Below, in pieces: positions 26,936-36,531 of a DNA stretch of 64,000 nt. Position 1 is the first letter of the stretch. Each line of letters opens with the position of its first letter. Both the position numbers and the translations under genes were made by a program. The stretch spans positions 1 to 64,000 of the forward strand of contig CAMNTQ010000003.1 of assembly GCA_946558695.1 (NCBI GenBank). The letters run 5' to 3'. The notes beneath the pieces were generated by a model. That model did no database searches and was not told where the DNA came from. It saw only the letters and a list, made by a program, of their open reading frames with translations. This DNA is from an uncultured Lachnospiraceae bacterium (GTDB lineage: Bacteria > Bacillota > Clostridia > Lachnospirales > Lachnospiraceae).

Positions 26936-26964
26936 TTTACTTTCGGTGTAAACTAAATTATAAT
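26936..26964 (+). promoter_or_regulatory. promoter of the CYTH gene with overlapping palindrome
   Basis: TTTACT (26936-26941), 17-base spacer, TATAAT (26959-26964). The palindrome GTTTAC-7 bases-GTAAAC covers the -35 box and could be an operator. Confidence 0.5.
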
Positions 26965-27002
26965 ATTACAAAGGTTAATACCGCACCTAAGGAGGCACAG
27001 CT

Positions 27003-27446
27003 ATGGAAATCGAACGGAAATATCTCGTAAAAAGCATCCCTGAAAATTTAAAAGATTTTCCCTGCAGAATCATGGAACAGGGATACCTGAACATTGCTCC
27101 GGTCATACGTATCCGCAAAGATAATGATAACTTTGAGCTTACTTACAAGTCAAAAGGATTGATGGTACGCGAAGAATACAATCTTCCGCTGACAAAAGAA
27201 GCCTATGAACATCTCCTTTTAAAAATTGATGGCCGTCTCATTAAAAAACGCCGTTACATGATACCTTTGGAAGGAAATCTGACTGCGGAACTAGATGTAT
27301 TTGAAGGAGAGCTCACACCGCTTATTCTGGCAGAGGTAGAATTTCCTGATGAAGACAGCGCGCGCTCTTTCACACCGCCGGACTGGTTCGGCGAGGATGT
27401 CACATTTTCCGGCAAATACCACAACAGCCATCTCAGCCGGCTCTGA
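27003..27446 (+). CDS. CYTH-domain triphosphate tunnel protein
   Basis: Protein of 147 residues beginning MEIERKYLV, the ExExK metal-triphosphate motif of the CYTH family, followed by IRIRK, LTYKSKG, KKRRYMI and AELDVFEGEL with alternating charged residues that line the tunnel. Bacterial members hydrolyse inorganic tri- or polyphosphate; adenylate cyclase activity is less likely at this size. AAGGAGG lies eight bases upstream. It converges on lysC with 12 bases between. Confidence 0.88.
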   Translation: MEIERKYLVKSIPENLKDFPCRIMEQGYLNIAPVIRIRKDNDNFELTYKSKGLMVREEYNLPLTKEAYEHLLLKIDGRLIKKRRYMIPLEGNLTAELDVFEGELTPLILAEVEFPDEDSARSFTPPDWFGEDVTFSGKYHNSHLSRL

Positions 27447-27458
27447 CATCCCAAACAC

Positions 27459-28667
27459 CTATTCTCCCATTGCAAACCCGTCGTGTACGGCATTCATCGC
27501 CTTATCAATATCCTTCTCGTCAACCAGAACCGTGATTCTGATCTCTGATGTAGAAATCATGTTGATATTCACTCTGGAATTATACAATGCTTCAAACATC
27601 TTCGCTGCAACTCCCGGATTGCTCATCATACCGGCGCCTACTACCGACAATTTCGCCACATTCGGATTGCAGCTCACTTCTTTGATCGTAAGCCTCTTTT
27701 TGTTCTTCTCCAAAATCTCGATGGCATGTTCCATGTCGTCTCCCGCGACGGTAAATGAGATATCCTTTGTTCCTTCCCTCCCGACAGACTGCAGGATAAT
27801 ATCTACATTGATATTATTTTTTGCCAGAGTATCAAATATATTGAATGCAATTCCCGGTTTATCCAAGACTCCGATAACCGAGATACGCGCCGTATTCTTG
27901 TCCGCCGCAACGCCGGTCACTAACAGTTTCTCCATGTCTGCTCCTTCCCTGACCACAGTCCCCTCTGTATCATTCAGACTGGACCGCACTACTAATTCCA
28001 CATTATATTTCTTCGCCATCTCCACAGAGCGGTTGTGGAGAACCTTCGCCCCGAGACTTGCCAGTTCAAGCATCTCATCATAGGTAACTTCATCAAGCTT
28101 TCTCGCATTCTTCACTACTCTTGGATCTGCAGTAAATACACCGTCCACATCTGTGTAGATCTCACACCTGTCCGCATGGAGCGCAGCCGCCAGCGCCACT
28201 GCCGTAGTATCAGAACCGCCCCTTCCCAACGTAGTGATATCATCATATTTATTCACACCCTGAAAACCTGTAACGATTACAATCTTTCTGGAGTCCAGCT
28301 CATGCAATATCCGTTCTGTCTCCACACGCTTGAATCTGGCATTCCCGTATCTGGACGTAGAATGCATCATAACCTGAAAGGCATTCAGCGAAACTGCCGG
28401 CACATCCAATGCCTGCATCGCCATTGCCATCAGCGCTGCCGACACTTGCTCACCCGTAGTAAGGAGCATATCCATCTCTCTTTTTTTCGCCTTCGGATTA
28501 ATGTCTTCCGCCATCGCGATCAGCTGATCCGTCGTATCTCCCATGGCGGAAAGCACTACGACTACATCGCTTCCATTCTTATATTCCTCAATGCAGCGTC
28601 TCGCCACATTGAAAATACGTTCTTTATTCGCGACAGAACTTCCCCCGAATTTCTTAACAATTAACAT
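27459..28667 (-). CDS. lysC: aspartate kinase
   Basis: Enzyme of 402 residues making aspartyl-phosphate, first step to lysine, threonine and methionine. Seen are VKKFGGSSVANKERI, the GRGGSDTTAVALAAAL loop and two C-terminal ACT domains (about 265-400: ISVIGVLDKPGIAFNIFD, LSVVGAGMMSNPGVAAKMF), which usually bind lysine or threonine for feedback. Start: ATG at 28667 follows AGGAGG; the upstream codons of the frame lie inside apgM. It overlaps the apgM stop by 7 bases. Confidence 0.95.
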   Translation of the reverse strand: MLIVKKFGGSSVANKERIFNVARRCIEEYKNGSDVVVVLSAMGDTTDQLIAMAEDINPKAKKREMDMLLTTGEQVSAALMAMAMQALDVPAVSLNAFQVMMHSTSRYGNARFKRVETERILHELDSRKIVIVTGFQGVNKYDDITTLGRGGSDTTAVALAAALHADRCEIYTDVDGVFTADPRVVKNARKLDEVTYDEMLELASLGAKVLHNRSVEMAKKYNVELVVRSSLNDTEGTVVREGADMEKLLVTGVAADKNTARISVIGVLDKPGIAFNIFDTLAKNNINVDIILQSVGREGTKDISFTVAGDDMEHAIEILEKNKKRLTIKEVSCNPNVAKLSVVGAGMMSNPGVAAKMFEALYNSRVNINMISTSEIRITVLVDEKDIDKAMNAVHDGFAMGE

Positions 28668-29872
28668 ACTTCCTCCTGCAGCAGATGTCCCATAAGCTGA
28701 TAGCCGTCGCGCCATACGATCCCGGTTTCTGCCGCCGTCTTTTCATTATATACTGCCGGTCCCTTTTCCTCTGCTGCACTGTCATATAAAAGATAAGGCA
28801 CCGCTTCACCCGTGTGCGTCCGGACCTCGACAGGCGTCGGATGGTCAGGAAGAAGAAGCAGCCTATACTCCTCTCCGGCTTCCTCCAATCCGCAGATAAC
28901 CGTTTTTAACACCTTCTCATCAATATTCTCTATGGCAGTTATCTTATCCTCTATACTTCCCTGATGCCCCATCTCATCGGGAGCCTCCACATGGATATAA
29001 GCAAAGTCATAACCTTCGTACGCCAATGCCCTCACAGCCGCCTGCGCCTTGCCTCTATAATTCGTATGAAGCCCTCCGTTAGCGCCTTCTACCGCGATAC
29101 TGTCCATTCCTGCACCGACTGCGATACCCTTTAAGAGATCAACCGCTGAGATCATAACGCCCTTCTTTCCGGTTCTCTCCTGAAAAGAATCCAGCGCAGG
29201 CTTTTTCCCTGCTCCCCAGAACCAAGCAGAATTCGCCGGACGAAGACCCTTCTTGCGCCTCTTTTGATTCACCGGATGATTTTTCAGTATATCATAGCTT
29301 TTTTTCATCATATCAAGAAGCGCTGCATCCTTCGGAAGATATTCTCCGATTTTTTTCGTCAGGATATCATGGGGCGGCATAAGGTCCGATACCTCTCCCC
29401 TCTCCTTTATCAGAAGATGTCTGTAACTGGTTCCGGCATAGAATCTGTAACCGTCCTTCTTAAGTCCTTCTTTTAATGCCTCCAGTAAAACAGCCGCTTC
29501 CTCTGTCGTAATCTCATCTGAACTGTGATCTATGATCGTCCTGTCCTCATAAGCACAGTCTTCTTCTGATAATGTCACAAGATTACACCGAAAAGACACA
29601 TCCGAGTCCTTCATATCCACTCCGATGCTGAGCGCCTCCAGCGGGGATCTCCCTGTATAGTATATCTTCGGATCATATCCCAGAACTGCCAGATTCGCCG
29701 TATCACTGCCCGGCGCCATCCCTTCCGGAACCATGGACACAAGCCCTACCTCGGACATCGCTGCCAGACGGTCCATCTCCGGGACATATGCGGCCTCTAA
29801 TGTAGTCTTGCCATCTAACTCCTTCAGCGGCCTTCCTGCCATTCCATCGCTTAAAACTACAATATACTTCAT
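28661..29872 (-). CDS. apgM: archaeal-type phosphoglycerate mutase family, probable homoserine kinase
   Basis: Alkaline-phosphatase-superfamily enzyme of 403 residues. It has the metal site LSDGMAGRPL at the start, SDTANLAVLGYDP, YTGRSPLEAL, and DHPTPVEVRTHTGEAVP near the end. Related proteins are cofactor-independent phosphoglycerate mutases, but members in threonine gene clusters of bacteria lacking ThrB have been assigned as homoserine kinases. Between hom and lysC, that role is likely here. Start: ATG at 29872 after AGGAGAAGG; the upstream ATG at 29887 overlaps hom. The mutase role cannot be excluded from sequence. Confidence 0.82.
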   Translation of the reverse strand: MKYIVVLSDGMAGRPLKELDGKTTLEAAYVPEMDRLAAMSEVGLVSMVPEGMAPGSDTANLAVLGYDPKIYYTGRSPLEALSIGVDMKDSDVSFRCNLVTLSEEDCAYEDRTIIDHSSDEITTEEAAVLLEALKEGLKKDGYRFYAGTSYRHLLIKERGEVSDLMPPHDILTKKIGEYLPKDAALLDMMKKSYDILKNHPVNQKRRKKGLRPANSAWFWGAGKKPALDSFQERTGKKGVMISAVDLLKGIAVGAGMDSIAVEGANGGLHTNYRGKAQAAVRALAYEGYDFAYIHVEAPDEMGHQGSIEDKITAIENIDEKVLKTVICGLEEAGEEYRLLLLPDHPTPVEVRTHTGEAVPYLLYDSAAEEKGPAVYNEKTAAETGIVWRDGYQLMGHLLQEEVC

Positions 29873-29883
29873 CTTCCTTCTCC

Positions 29884-31104
29884 TCATCCCTCTATACGAA
29901 TCATATGCAGAATCTGATCTTTATACCGATTCGCCCTTGTATCATAGTCACCCTCCATCATGACCGGGGTCGTAAATCCAAATTCCCCGTCAAGACCCGG
30001 AACTTTAATGATATCCACATCTCCGAAAGAATACTTAAGATTCGGAAGCTCCTTCTCGGCATCGCCCTTCATACGGATAAAAAATCGTCTCTTAGCGTCG
30101 CCTTTATCTTCCAGCATAAGCTTATCCTGTTTCCACATCGTCATAATATTTCTGTTCAAATGCTTGGCAGCATCTACAACATCCGCCACAACTGCACTGG
30201 CCGTCGGAAGCTTTCCTGCGCCGCTGCCGTAAAACATCGCATCTCCCAACACGTTGCCATGTACAAAGATGGCGTTAAATACATCATTCACATTGTACAG
30301 CGGATGCTCCGGATAAAGCATACACGGTGCAACAATCGCATGGAGACGGTCGCCCACCCTCTTACTGGATGCCAGAAGTTTAATCGTTGTTCCCATCTCC
30401 TTGGCATATTTCATATCCTCTACCGTGATCTTGGTAATTCCCTCACAATAGATATCTTCAAAATCTACCTGCCTGCCGGAAATCAGCGAGGACAGGATGG
30501 CAATCTTACGGCACGCGTCGTACCCTTCCACATCCGCTTCCGGATTACGCTCTGCATAACCGTTGGCCTGTGCTTCTTTCAGCACCGTATCATAATCTGC
30601 TCCCTCGTAAAACATCTTCGTCAGCATATAGTTCGTCGTACCATTCAAAATTCCGGTTATCTCCTCGATCTCGTCCGCCGTAAGGGAAGAATTTAAGGGA
30701 CGGATAATTGGAATCCCGCCGCCTACGCTTGCCTCGAATAAGAAATTGATATTGTTCTCCTTTGCAATAGAAAGAAGTTCCGCTCCATGCTTTGCTACCA
30801 ACGCTTTATTTGATGTGGCTACGCTCTTCCCTGCCAGAAGACATCTCTTTACAAATGTATAGGCCGGCTCAATCCCTCCCATAACCTCAACAACAATCTG
30901 AATGTCCTTATCATTCACAATCGTCTCAAAATCATGGACGATCTTTTCCTGCACCGGATCGTCCGGGAAATCTCTCAGATCCAGCACATACTTGATATTC
31001 AGTTCCTCGCCGATTCTCTGATTGATCCGCGCACCGTTGGTATTCACTACTTCCACAACGCCGGAACCAACTGTTCCATAACCCATCACTGCTATATTTA
31101 TCAT
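29884..31104 (-). CDS. hom: homoserine dehydrogenase
   Basis: Enzyme of 406 residues converting aspartate semialdehyde to homoserine. The N-terminal Rossmann fold is MGYGTVGSGVVEVV; the catalytic core has TSNKALVAKHG, GILNGTTNYML and EAQANGYAERNPEADVEGYDACRKI. The last 75 residues (FFIRM, GDVDIIKVPG) form a short ACT-like region. Its ATG overlaps the prfB stop by 4 bases, and apgM and lysC follow. Confidence 0.95.
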   Translation of the reverse strand: MINIAVMGYGTVGSGVVEVVNTNGARINQRIGEELNIKYVLDLRDFPDDPVQEKIVHDFETIVNDKDIQIVVEVMGGIEPAYTFVKRCLLAGKSVATSNKALVAKHGAELLSIAKENNINFLFEASVGGGIPIIRPLNSSLTADEIEEITGILNGTTNYMLTKMFYEGADYDTVLKEAQANGYAERNPEADVEGYDACRKIAILSSLISGRQVDFEDIYCEGITKITVEDMKYAKEMGTTIKLLASSKRVGDRLHAIVAPCMLYPEHPLYNVNDVFNAIFVHGNVLGDAMFYGSGAGKLPTASAVVADVVDAAKHLNRNIMTMWKQDKLMLEDKGDAKRRFFIRMKGDAEKELPNLKYSFGDVDIIKVPGLDGEFGFTTPVMMEGDYDTRANRYKDQILHMIRIEG

Positions 31105-32226
31105 AATCTTCCTCCCTCTGACTGCTTTGCAGTCCCTTTCAGATAGGAATTGATGAACGTATCGATATTCCCATCCAAAACAGCAGTCACATTACTGTTT
31201 TCTTCATTCGTTCTGTGGTCTTTTACAAGTGTGTACGGCTGCATGACGTAAGACCGTATCTGATTGCCGAAGCCGATCTCTTTTACCTCTCCGCGAATAT
31301 CCGATACCTTCTCTGCTTGTTCCTGTTCCTTCAAAAGCTGCAGTTTCGCCTTCAGCATCTGCATCGCTTTTTCTTTATTGTGATGCTGGGAGCGCTCATT
31401 CTGGCACTGTACCACGATTCCTGTCGGAAGATGCGTGATACGGATGGCAGAGGATGTCTTATTGACATGCTGTCCGCCCGCACCGCTGGCACGGTAGGTA
31501 TCAATCTTCAGATCATCATCATCAATGTCAATATCAATATCATTTTCAATATCCGGAACTACATCACAGGACGCAAAAGATGTCTGCCTCTTTCCCGCCG
31601 CGTTAAACGGAGAAATACGCACCAGCCTGTGTACTCCCTTCTCAGACTTCAGATATCCATACGCGTTCTCGCCCTTCACTTCAAAAGTGACCGTCTTAAT
31701 TCCCGTAATGTCCCCGTCCAAATAATCCAAAACCGTAATGGCAAAGCCTTTCTGCTCCGCCCACCGGCTGTACATGCGATACAGCATACCTGCCCAGTCG
31801 CAGGACTCCGTACCGCCCGCCCCGGCGTGAATCGTCATCACTGCGTTGCAGAAATCATACTCTCCGGAAAGAAGAGTCTGAATCCGAAGTTCCTCATAAC
31901 AGTCTTCAAAGCCTTGAATCTCATCCTTGATCTCCTGAATGACAGACGCATCGTCCTCTTCGTAGCCCATCTCGATCAAAAGCTGTATATCCTCGTATCC
32001 TGTGTACATGGCATGAATCTTTTTCACAAGCTCCTGAAGATCTTTCAGTTCCTTCATAATCTTCTGGGACTCCTCTGGATTATCCCAGAATCCCGGCTCT
32101 TCTACCTTGCGCGAAAGCTCCTCGATCCTATTTTCCTTGCCGGCCGCGTCAAAGTGAATCCCTCATCTCGGCAAGAGGTTCTTCATAAGCATTCATCAAT
32201 GTTTTAAACTGATCTAACTCAACCAC
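31101..32226 (-). CDS. prfB: peptide chain release factor 2, programmed +1 frameshift
   Basis: Release factor for UGA/UAA stops, 374 residues after frameshift. It starts at GTG (32226), five bases after GAGGTG. Frame one reads VVELDQFKTLMNAYEEPLAE then MRDSL and stops at an in-frame TGA (32151-32149). Skipping the T at 32151 gives GAC and continues DAAGKENRIEELS into the long frame ending at 31101. Just upstream is AGGGA followed by the slippery CTT-TGA-C, the classic autoregulatory site. The catalytic GGQ is in SGAGGQHVNKT and the stop-recognising SPF in RISPFNA. It lies 39 bases after secA. Confidence 0.96.
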
Positions 32227-32265
32227 TCTATCACCTCTTTCAAATTATAATATATATTCTATGCT

Positions 32266-34830
32266 CTATTTGCGCCCACAGCACTGCTTATATTTTTTGC
32301 CGCTTCCGCACGGACACGGATCGTTCGGATATACCTTTTTATCCGCACGTTTTTTTGGAGCGCGGACGGCGCTTTCGTCCTTATTGGTTCCCGTAACCTT
32401 GGCAACCTGTTCTCTCTCAACCTTCTGCTCAATCTTTACATGGAACAAAGTCCGGACTGTATCCTCGGTAATGGCATTGGTCATCTCTCCAAACATGTCA
32501 TAGCCGATCATCTTATATTCAACCTTCGGATCCCTCTGTCCGTATGCCTGAAGACCGATACCTTGTCTGAGCTGATCCATATCGTCAATGTGATCCATCC
32601 ATTTCGCATCAATCACTTTTAGAAGGACAACCCGCTCAACCTCTCGCAGATGCTCTGCCTCCGGGAATTCCGCCTCCTTCATCTCATAAGCTTTTGCAGA
32701 ACGCTCCTTGAGCAGATGCTTAAGCTGCTTCTGGCTCATACCCTTAACGTCCTCTTCTGTAACAGGATCCATCGGAATCGTAACCCGAATCGCCCGGGAA
32801 AGATCCTTCATATTCCATTCCTCATAATCCAGATCTGCCGGAATCATCCTGTCTACGATATTCTCCACATAATCATTAATCATATGGAAAATAGAATCAC
32901 GCATGTTCTCGCCGTCAAGAACCCGTCTTCTCTCTTCATAGATGATCTCCCTCTGCTCATTCATTACCTGATCGTACTCTAACAGGTTCTTACGGATCCC
33001 AAAGTTATTGCTCTCAATCTTCTCCTGCGCCTTCTCAATGGCGCTGGAAAGCATCTTATGCTCAATCTGTTCCCCTTCTTCGACACCAAGAGCCGTAAAT
33101 ACATTCATCAGCCTTTCCGAACCGAACAGACGCATAAGGTCATCTTCAAGGGAAATATAAAATCTGGATTCTCCCGGATCGCCCTGCCGTCCGGAACGGC
33201 CTCTCAGCTGATTGTCGATGCGTCTGGATTCATGACGCTCCGTACCGATGATTTTTAATCCTCCCGCTTCTCTCGCCTCATCATCCAACTTAATATCCGT
33301 ACCGCGTCCTGCCATGTTGGTAGCGATCGTGACCGCATCATGCACGCCTGCCTGTGCAACGATCTCTGCCTCCATCTCATGGTACTTGGCGTTCAGAACA
33401 TTATGCTTAATTCCTCTTCGTTTTAACATCCCGCTCAAAAGCTCTGATGTCTCAATGGTAATTGTACCTACCAGAACCGGCTGATGCTTTGCGTGCGCAG
33501 CCTCGATCTCATCGCACACTGCCCTGAATTTTTCCTTTTGAGTCTTATATACCGCGTCATTCAAATCTTGGCGGATAACCGGAACATTGGTCGGAATCTC
33601 TATAACATCCATTCCGTAGATCTCACGGAACTCCTTCTCCTCCGTCAGCGCCGTACCTGTCATACCTGCCTTTTTCTTAAATTTATTGAACAAATTCTGG
33701 AAAGTGATCGTCGCCAGAGTCTTGCTCTCCCTTCTGACTTTCACATGTTCCTTCGCCTCAATCGCCTGATGAAGACCGTCGGAATAACGGCGTCCCGGCA
33801 TGATACGTCCGGTAAACTCATCAACGATCAGAACCTCCTCATCTTTCACCACATAATCCTGATCCTTGAACATCAGGTTATGAGCGCGCAAAGCCAGAAT
33901 AATGTTGTGCTGAATCTCAAGGTTTTCCGCATCCGCAAGATTCTCCAGATGAAAGAACTTCTCTACCTTCTTCACACCGTCTTCTGTAAGATTCACATTC
34001 TTTTCCTTTTCATTGACGATAAAATCTCCCGTCTCCTCAATATCCTCGCCCATAATAGCGTTCATCTTAGAGAATTCTCCGCTCGCCTCGCCTCTCTCAA
34101 GCTGACGGGCAAGAATATCGCACGCCTCATAAAGCTTCGTGGATTTTCCGCTCTGTCCCGATATAATGAGAGGAGTCCTTGCTTCATCGATCAATACCGA
34201 GTCCACCTCATCAATAATCGCATATTTAAGTCCTCTCTGGACAAGCTGCTCTTTATAAATGACCATATTATCTCTCAGATAGTCAAATCCGAGTTCATTA
34301 TTCGTAACATAAGTGATATCACAGTTATATTGCTTACGCCGTTCATCATTATCCATGCTGTTGAGCACACAGCCCACCGTCAGACCAAGGAATTCATGCA
34401 CCTGTCCCATCCACTCCGCATCACGCTTTGCCAGATAGTCATTGACAGTGACGATATTAACGCCCTCTCCGGTCAGTGCATTCAAATATGCCGGCAATGT
34501 TGACACAAGAGTTTTTCCTTCACCTGTCTTCATCTCCGCGATACGTCCCTGATGGAGAATGATGCCGCCGATTAACTGTACACGGTAATGCTTCATGCCA
34601 AGCGTGCGGACAGCCGCCTCTCTCACTGCCGCATATGCCTCCGGCAGAATATCGTCTAATGTTTCACCCTGCGCAAGCCTTTCTTTAAATTCCTTCGTCT
34701 TACTCTTAAGCTCTCCATCTGTAAGCTTTTGCATCTGCGGCTCTAACGCCTCAATCGCATCCACGATCGGATAGATACGCTTTAACTCATTCTCACTATG
34801 CGTTCCGAATATTTTCTGCAATAAACCCAT
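32266..34830 (-). CDS. secA: preprotein translocase ATPase SecA
   Basis: Motor of the Sec export pathway, 854 residues. It has Walker A in [10 protein letters not shown], the [19 protein letters not shown] helicase motif, [22 protein letters not shown] and the C-terminal zinc site [13 protein letters not shown], which binds SecB or the ribosome. Full length. First gene of the secA-prfB-hom-apgM-lysC run with its own promoter. Confidence 0.97.
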   Translation of the reverse strand: MGLLQKIFGTHSENELKRIYPIVDAIEALEPQMQKLTDGELKSKTKEFKERLAQGETLDDILPEAYAAVREAAVRTLGMKHYRVQLIGGIILHQGRIAEMKTGEGKTLVSTLPAYLNALTGEGVNIVTVNDYLAKRDAEWMGQVHEFLGLTVGCVLNSMDNDERRKQYNCDITYVTNNELGFDYLRDNMVIYKEQLVQRGLKYAIIDEVDSVLIDEARTPLIISGQSGKSTKLYEACDILARQLERGEASGEFSKMNAIMGEDIEETGDFIVNEKEKNVNLTEDGVKKVEKFFHLENLADAENLEIQHNIILALRAHNLMFKDQDYVVKDEEVLIVDEFTGRIMPGRRYSDGLHQAIEAKEHVKVRRESKTLATITFQNLFNKFKKKAGMTGTALTEEKEFREIYGMDVIEIPTNVPVIRQDLNDAVYKTQKEKFRAVCDEIEAAHAKHQPVLVGTITIETSELLSGMLKRRGIKHNVLNAKYHEMEAEIVAQAGVHDAVTIATNMAGRGTDIKLDDEAREAGGLKIIGTERHESRRIDNQLRGRSGRQGDPGESRFYISLEDDLMRLFGSERLMNVFTALGVEEGEQIEHKMLSSAIEKAQEKIESNNFGIRKNLLEYDQVMNEQREIIYEERRRVLDGENMRDSIFHMINDYVENIVDRMIPADLDYEEWNMKDLSRAIRVTIPMDPVTEEDVKGMSQKQLKHLLKERSAKAYEMKEAEFPEAEHLREVERVVLLKVIDAKWMDHIDDMDQLRQGIGLQAYGQRDPKVEYKMIGYDMFGEMTNAITEDTVRTLFHVKIEQKVEREQVAKVTGTNKDESAVRAPKKRADKKVYPNDPCPCGSGKKYKQCCGRK

Positions 34831-34869
34831 ATCGAAAAAACTCCTTGTCCGTAAAATTTGCTATCCTAC

Positions 34870-34898
34870 ATTGTAGCACTAACCCCACCGCAATTCAA
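34870..34898 (-). promoter_or_regulatory. secA promoter
   Basis: On the minus strand TTGAAT, 17-base spacer and TACAAT with TGC before it (extended -10), 40 bases upstream of the secA ATG. Confidence 0.75.
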
Positions 34899-34925
34899 CC
34901 AGTTTATAAAGTGTTCACACAAATG

Positions 34926-35115
34926 TTACTATTTGCAGCCACACAGGCGCAAGGAGACCGATTCGTCAAGCCTGCTTGTAACAATCGGTCTCCTTGTGCC
35001 TGCGTGACTGGAATCAGTCACTTTACATACATAAGTAAAACAATAGCTGCGCAGCAGCGGCAGACAGCAAGCTGTCTGGTTTTGCGCACGTGTATGAAAT
35101 GGCTGCGAATAGTAA
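34926..35115. repeat. nested palindromic element between secA and hisA
   Basis: Outer arms 34926-34941 and 35100-35115 match 15 of 16 bases in inverted order. Inside are an inverted repeat of about 20 bases (34944-34963 with 34983-35002), a 7-base hairpin GTGACTG/CAGTCAC (35004-35021) and an 8-base hairpin CAGACAGC/GCTGTCTG (35061-35078). No coding frame is evident. The layout resembles a non-autonomous mobile palindrome (MITE or REP-like); the right arm ends 4 bases before the hisA stop. Confidence 0.6.
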
Positions 35116-35119
35116 GAAG

Positions 35120-35890
35120 CTACGTATAATCCTTCACCGCCTCAAAAGGAATCTTTCCCCCGAAGATGTCCAGTGCGCTCCCGATCGTAAAATCAATCTT
35201 TCCCCCTGTTACATCCCGGAACCTGTTAAGATCCGCAAGACTCCCGATTCCTCCCGCATAAGTGACCGGCGCTCCCGAATAGCTCCCAAGAAGACCGGAA
35301 AGCCTCTCATCCACGCCGCAGGAACGTCCTTCCACATCCACGCCGTGAACAAGAAATTCATCACAGTATGACGCAATTTCTTCAAGCACCTGCAGTGAAA
35401 GCTTCACCTCCGTAAACTTCTGCCAACGGTCTGTTACAATATAATACTCCCCCTCTTTTTTACGGCAGCTTAAATCAATGACAATATGCTCTTTTCCAAC
35501 CGCTTTCCGCAATCGTTCCAGATTCTCCCACCGTATCCGTCCATCCCGAAATACATAGGAGGTCACAATCACATGGCTCGCTCCCATCTCAAGAAAACTT
35601 TCTGCATTATCCGCATGGATACCGCCGCCGATCTGAAGCCCCAGAGGATAAGCCATAAGCGCGGCCTTTGCCTGACGCAAGGCCGCTTCATAATATTCCG
35701 AAGACGGCGGATTCAAAAGAATCACATGCCCGCCGCGCAGTCCGTTTCTTTTATACATCTCTGCAAAATAATCCGCATCATAGATAGATGCAAAATTCTC
35801 TTTTGCGCAGTCTCCTTCATCTTTCAGGCTTCCTCCTACTATCTGCTTTACTTTTCCGTTATGAATATCGATACACGGTCTGAATCTCAT
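35120..35890 (-). CDS. hisA: HisA, eukaryotic-type ProFAR isomerase
   Basis: Histidine biosynthesis isomerase of 256 residues, fourth step. It starts MRFRPCIDIHNGKVKQIVGG and contains LRGGHVILLNP, LQIGGGI, VIDLSCRKKEG, DRWQKFTEVKL, FLVHGVDVEG, VTYAGGI and ALDIFGG. These segments are those of fungal and plant HIS6 rather than of the usual bacterial HisA. Start: ATG at 35890, seven bases after GGAGG; the frame's long upstream extension has no start signal. It stands alone, apart from other his genes. Confidence 0.88.
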   Translation of the reverse strand: MRFRPCIDIHNGKVKQIVGGSLKDEGDCAKENFASIYDADYFAEMYKRNGLRGGHVILLNPPSSEYYEAALRQAKAALMAYPLGLQIGGGIHADNAESFLEMGASHVIVTSYVFRDGRIRWENLERLRKAVGKEHIVIDLSCRKKEGEYYIVTDRWQKFTEVKLSLQVLEEIASYCDEFLVHGVDVEGRSCGVDERLSGLLGSYSGAPVTYAGGIGSLADLNRFRDVTGGKIDFTIGSALDIFGGKIPFEAVKDYT

Positions 35891-36014
35891 GACATTTCCT
35901 CCAATTGTACAGAATGCCGGGCCGAATGCTTCTGCCCTTTGGTAATTGCGGGATGTTTGCTCCTTTTTTCGCCCGCCGAATCGCTTCATTATACCATATC
36001 TTGCCGCAACGCGC

Positions 36015-36050
36015 AAAAAAGCAGGGCAATCCCTATGCCGGAATGCCCTG
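36015..36050 (-). terminator. terminator of the Asn/Asp-rich lipoprotein gene
   Basis: CAGGGCA (36022-36028) pairs with TGCCCTG (36044-36050), extended on one side by an A-T pair, followed on the minus strand by CTTTTTT. Confidence 0.75.
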
Positions 36051-36071
36051 TCCTTCTTTCTTACCACACGC

Positions 36072-36413
36072 TTACTTGTTTGTATCTTCTGTGTTACGGT
36101 TCGTATTGTTATTGTTATCGTCAACACTGTCCTTAATATCGTCACCAATCTCGTCCGCGCCGTCTCTTACGTCATCGCCGATTTCATCCATGACTCCCTC
36201 GCCGTTGGCGTTATCATTTCCATTGGTTGCGTCATTGGCGCCGTTGGCGTTGTCTGTACCGTTGGTGTTTCCGGCATCATCTGCCGTTCCGTTCGCTGTG
36301 CCGTCCTGTGTGGCTCCATTGTCATCCGCGTTATTATTGCTTCCGCAAGCTGCGGTGCCCATAATCGTTCCTACACAGAGAAGTGCAAGAAATAGTCTTT
36401 TTAACTGCTTCAT
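36072..36413 (-). CDS. small Asn/Asp/Gly-rich lipoprotein
   Basis: Protein of 113 residues. The signal peptide ends GTAACGSNNN (lipid-anchored Cys at about 22). The rest is low complexity (NADDNGATQDGTANGT, DNANGANDATNGND) and ends in a short acidic repeat GDDVRDGADEIGDDIKD. It is probably disordered and cell-surface. Start: AGGGAG seven bases before the ATG at 36413. No function is recognised. Confidence 0.75.
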   Translation of the reverse strand: MKQLKRLFLALLCVGTIMGTAACGSNNNADDNGATQDGTANGTADDAGNTNGTDNANGANDATNGNDNANGEGVMDEIGDDVRDGADEIGDDIKDSVDDNNNNTNRNTEDTNK

Positions 36414-36531
36414 AGTTACTCTCCCTTTCCTATTCATGTATATTTATCTGTTGATCAAGTAATACTTGTTGCTAGTAATATTTACAAATACAAAAAATAT
36501 ATACTTATCTGCGATTGGGAGTTTTTTACAG

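Noticed and set aside
33484-34503. Plus-strand frame of 339 codons under secA
   Set aside because: Antisense shadow of a highly conserved gene.
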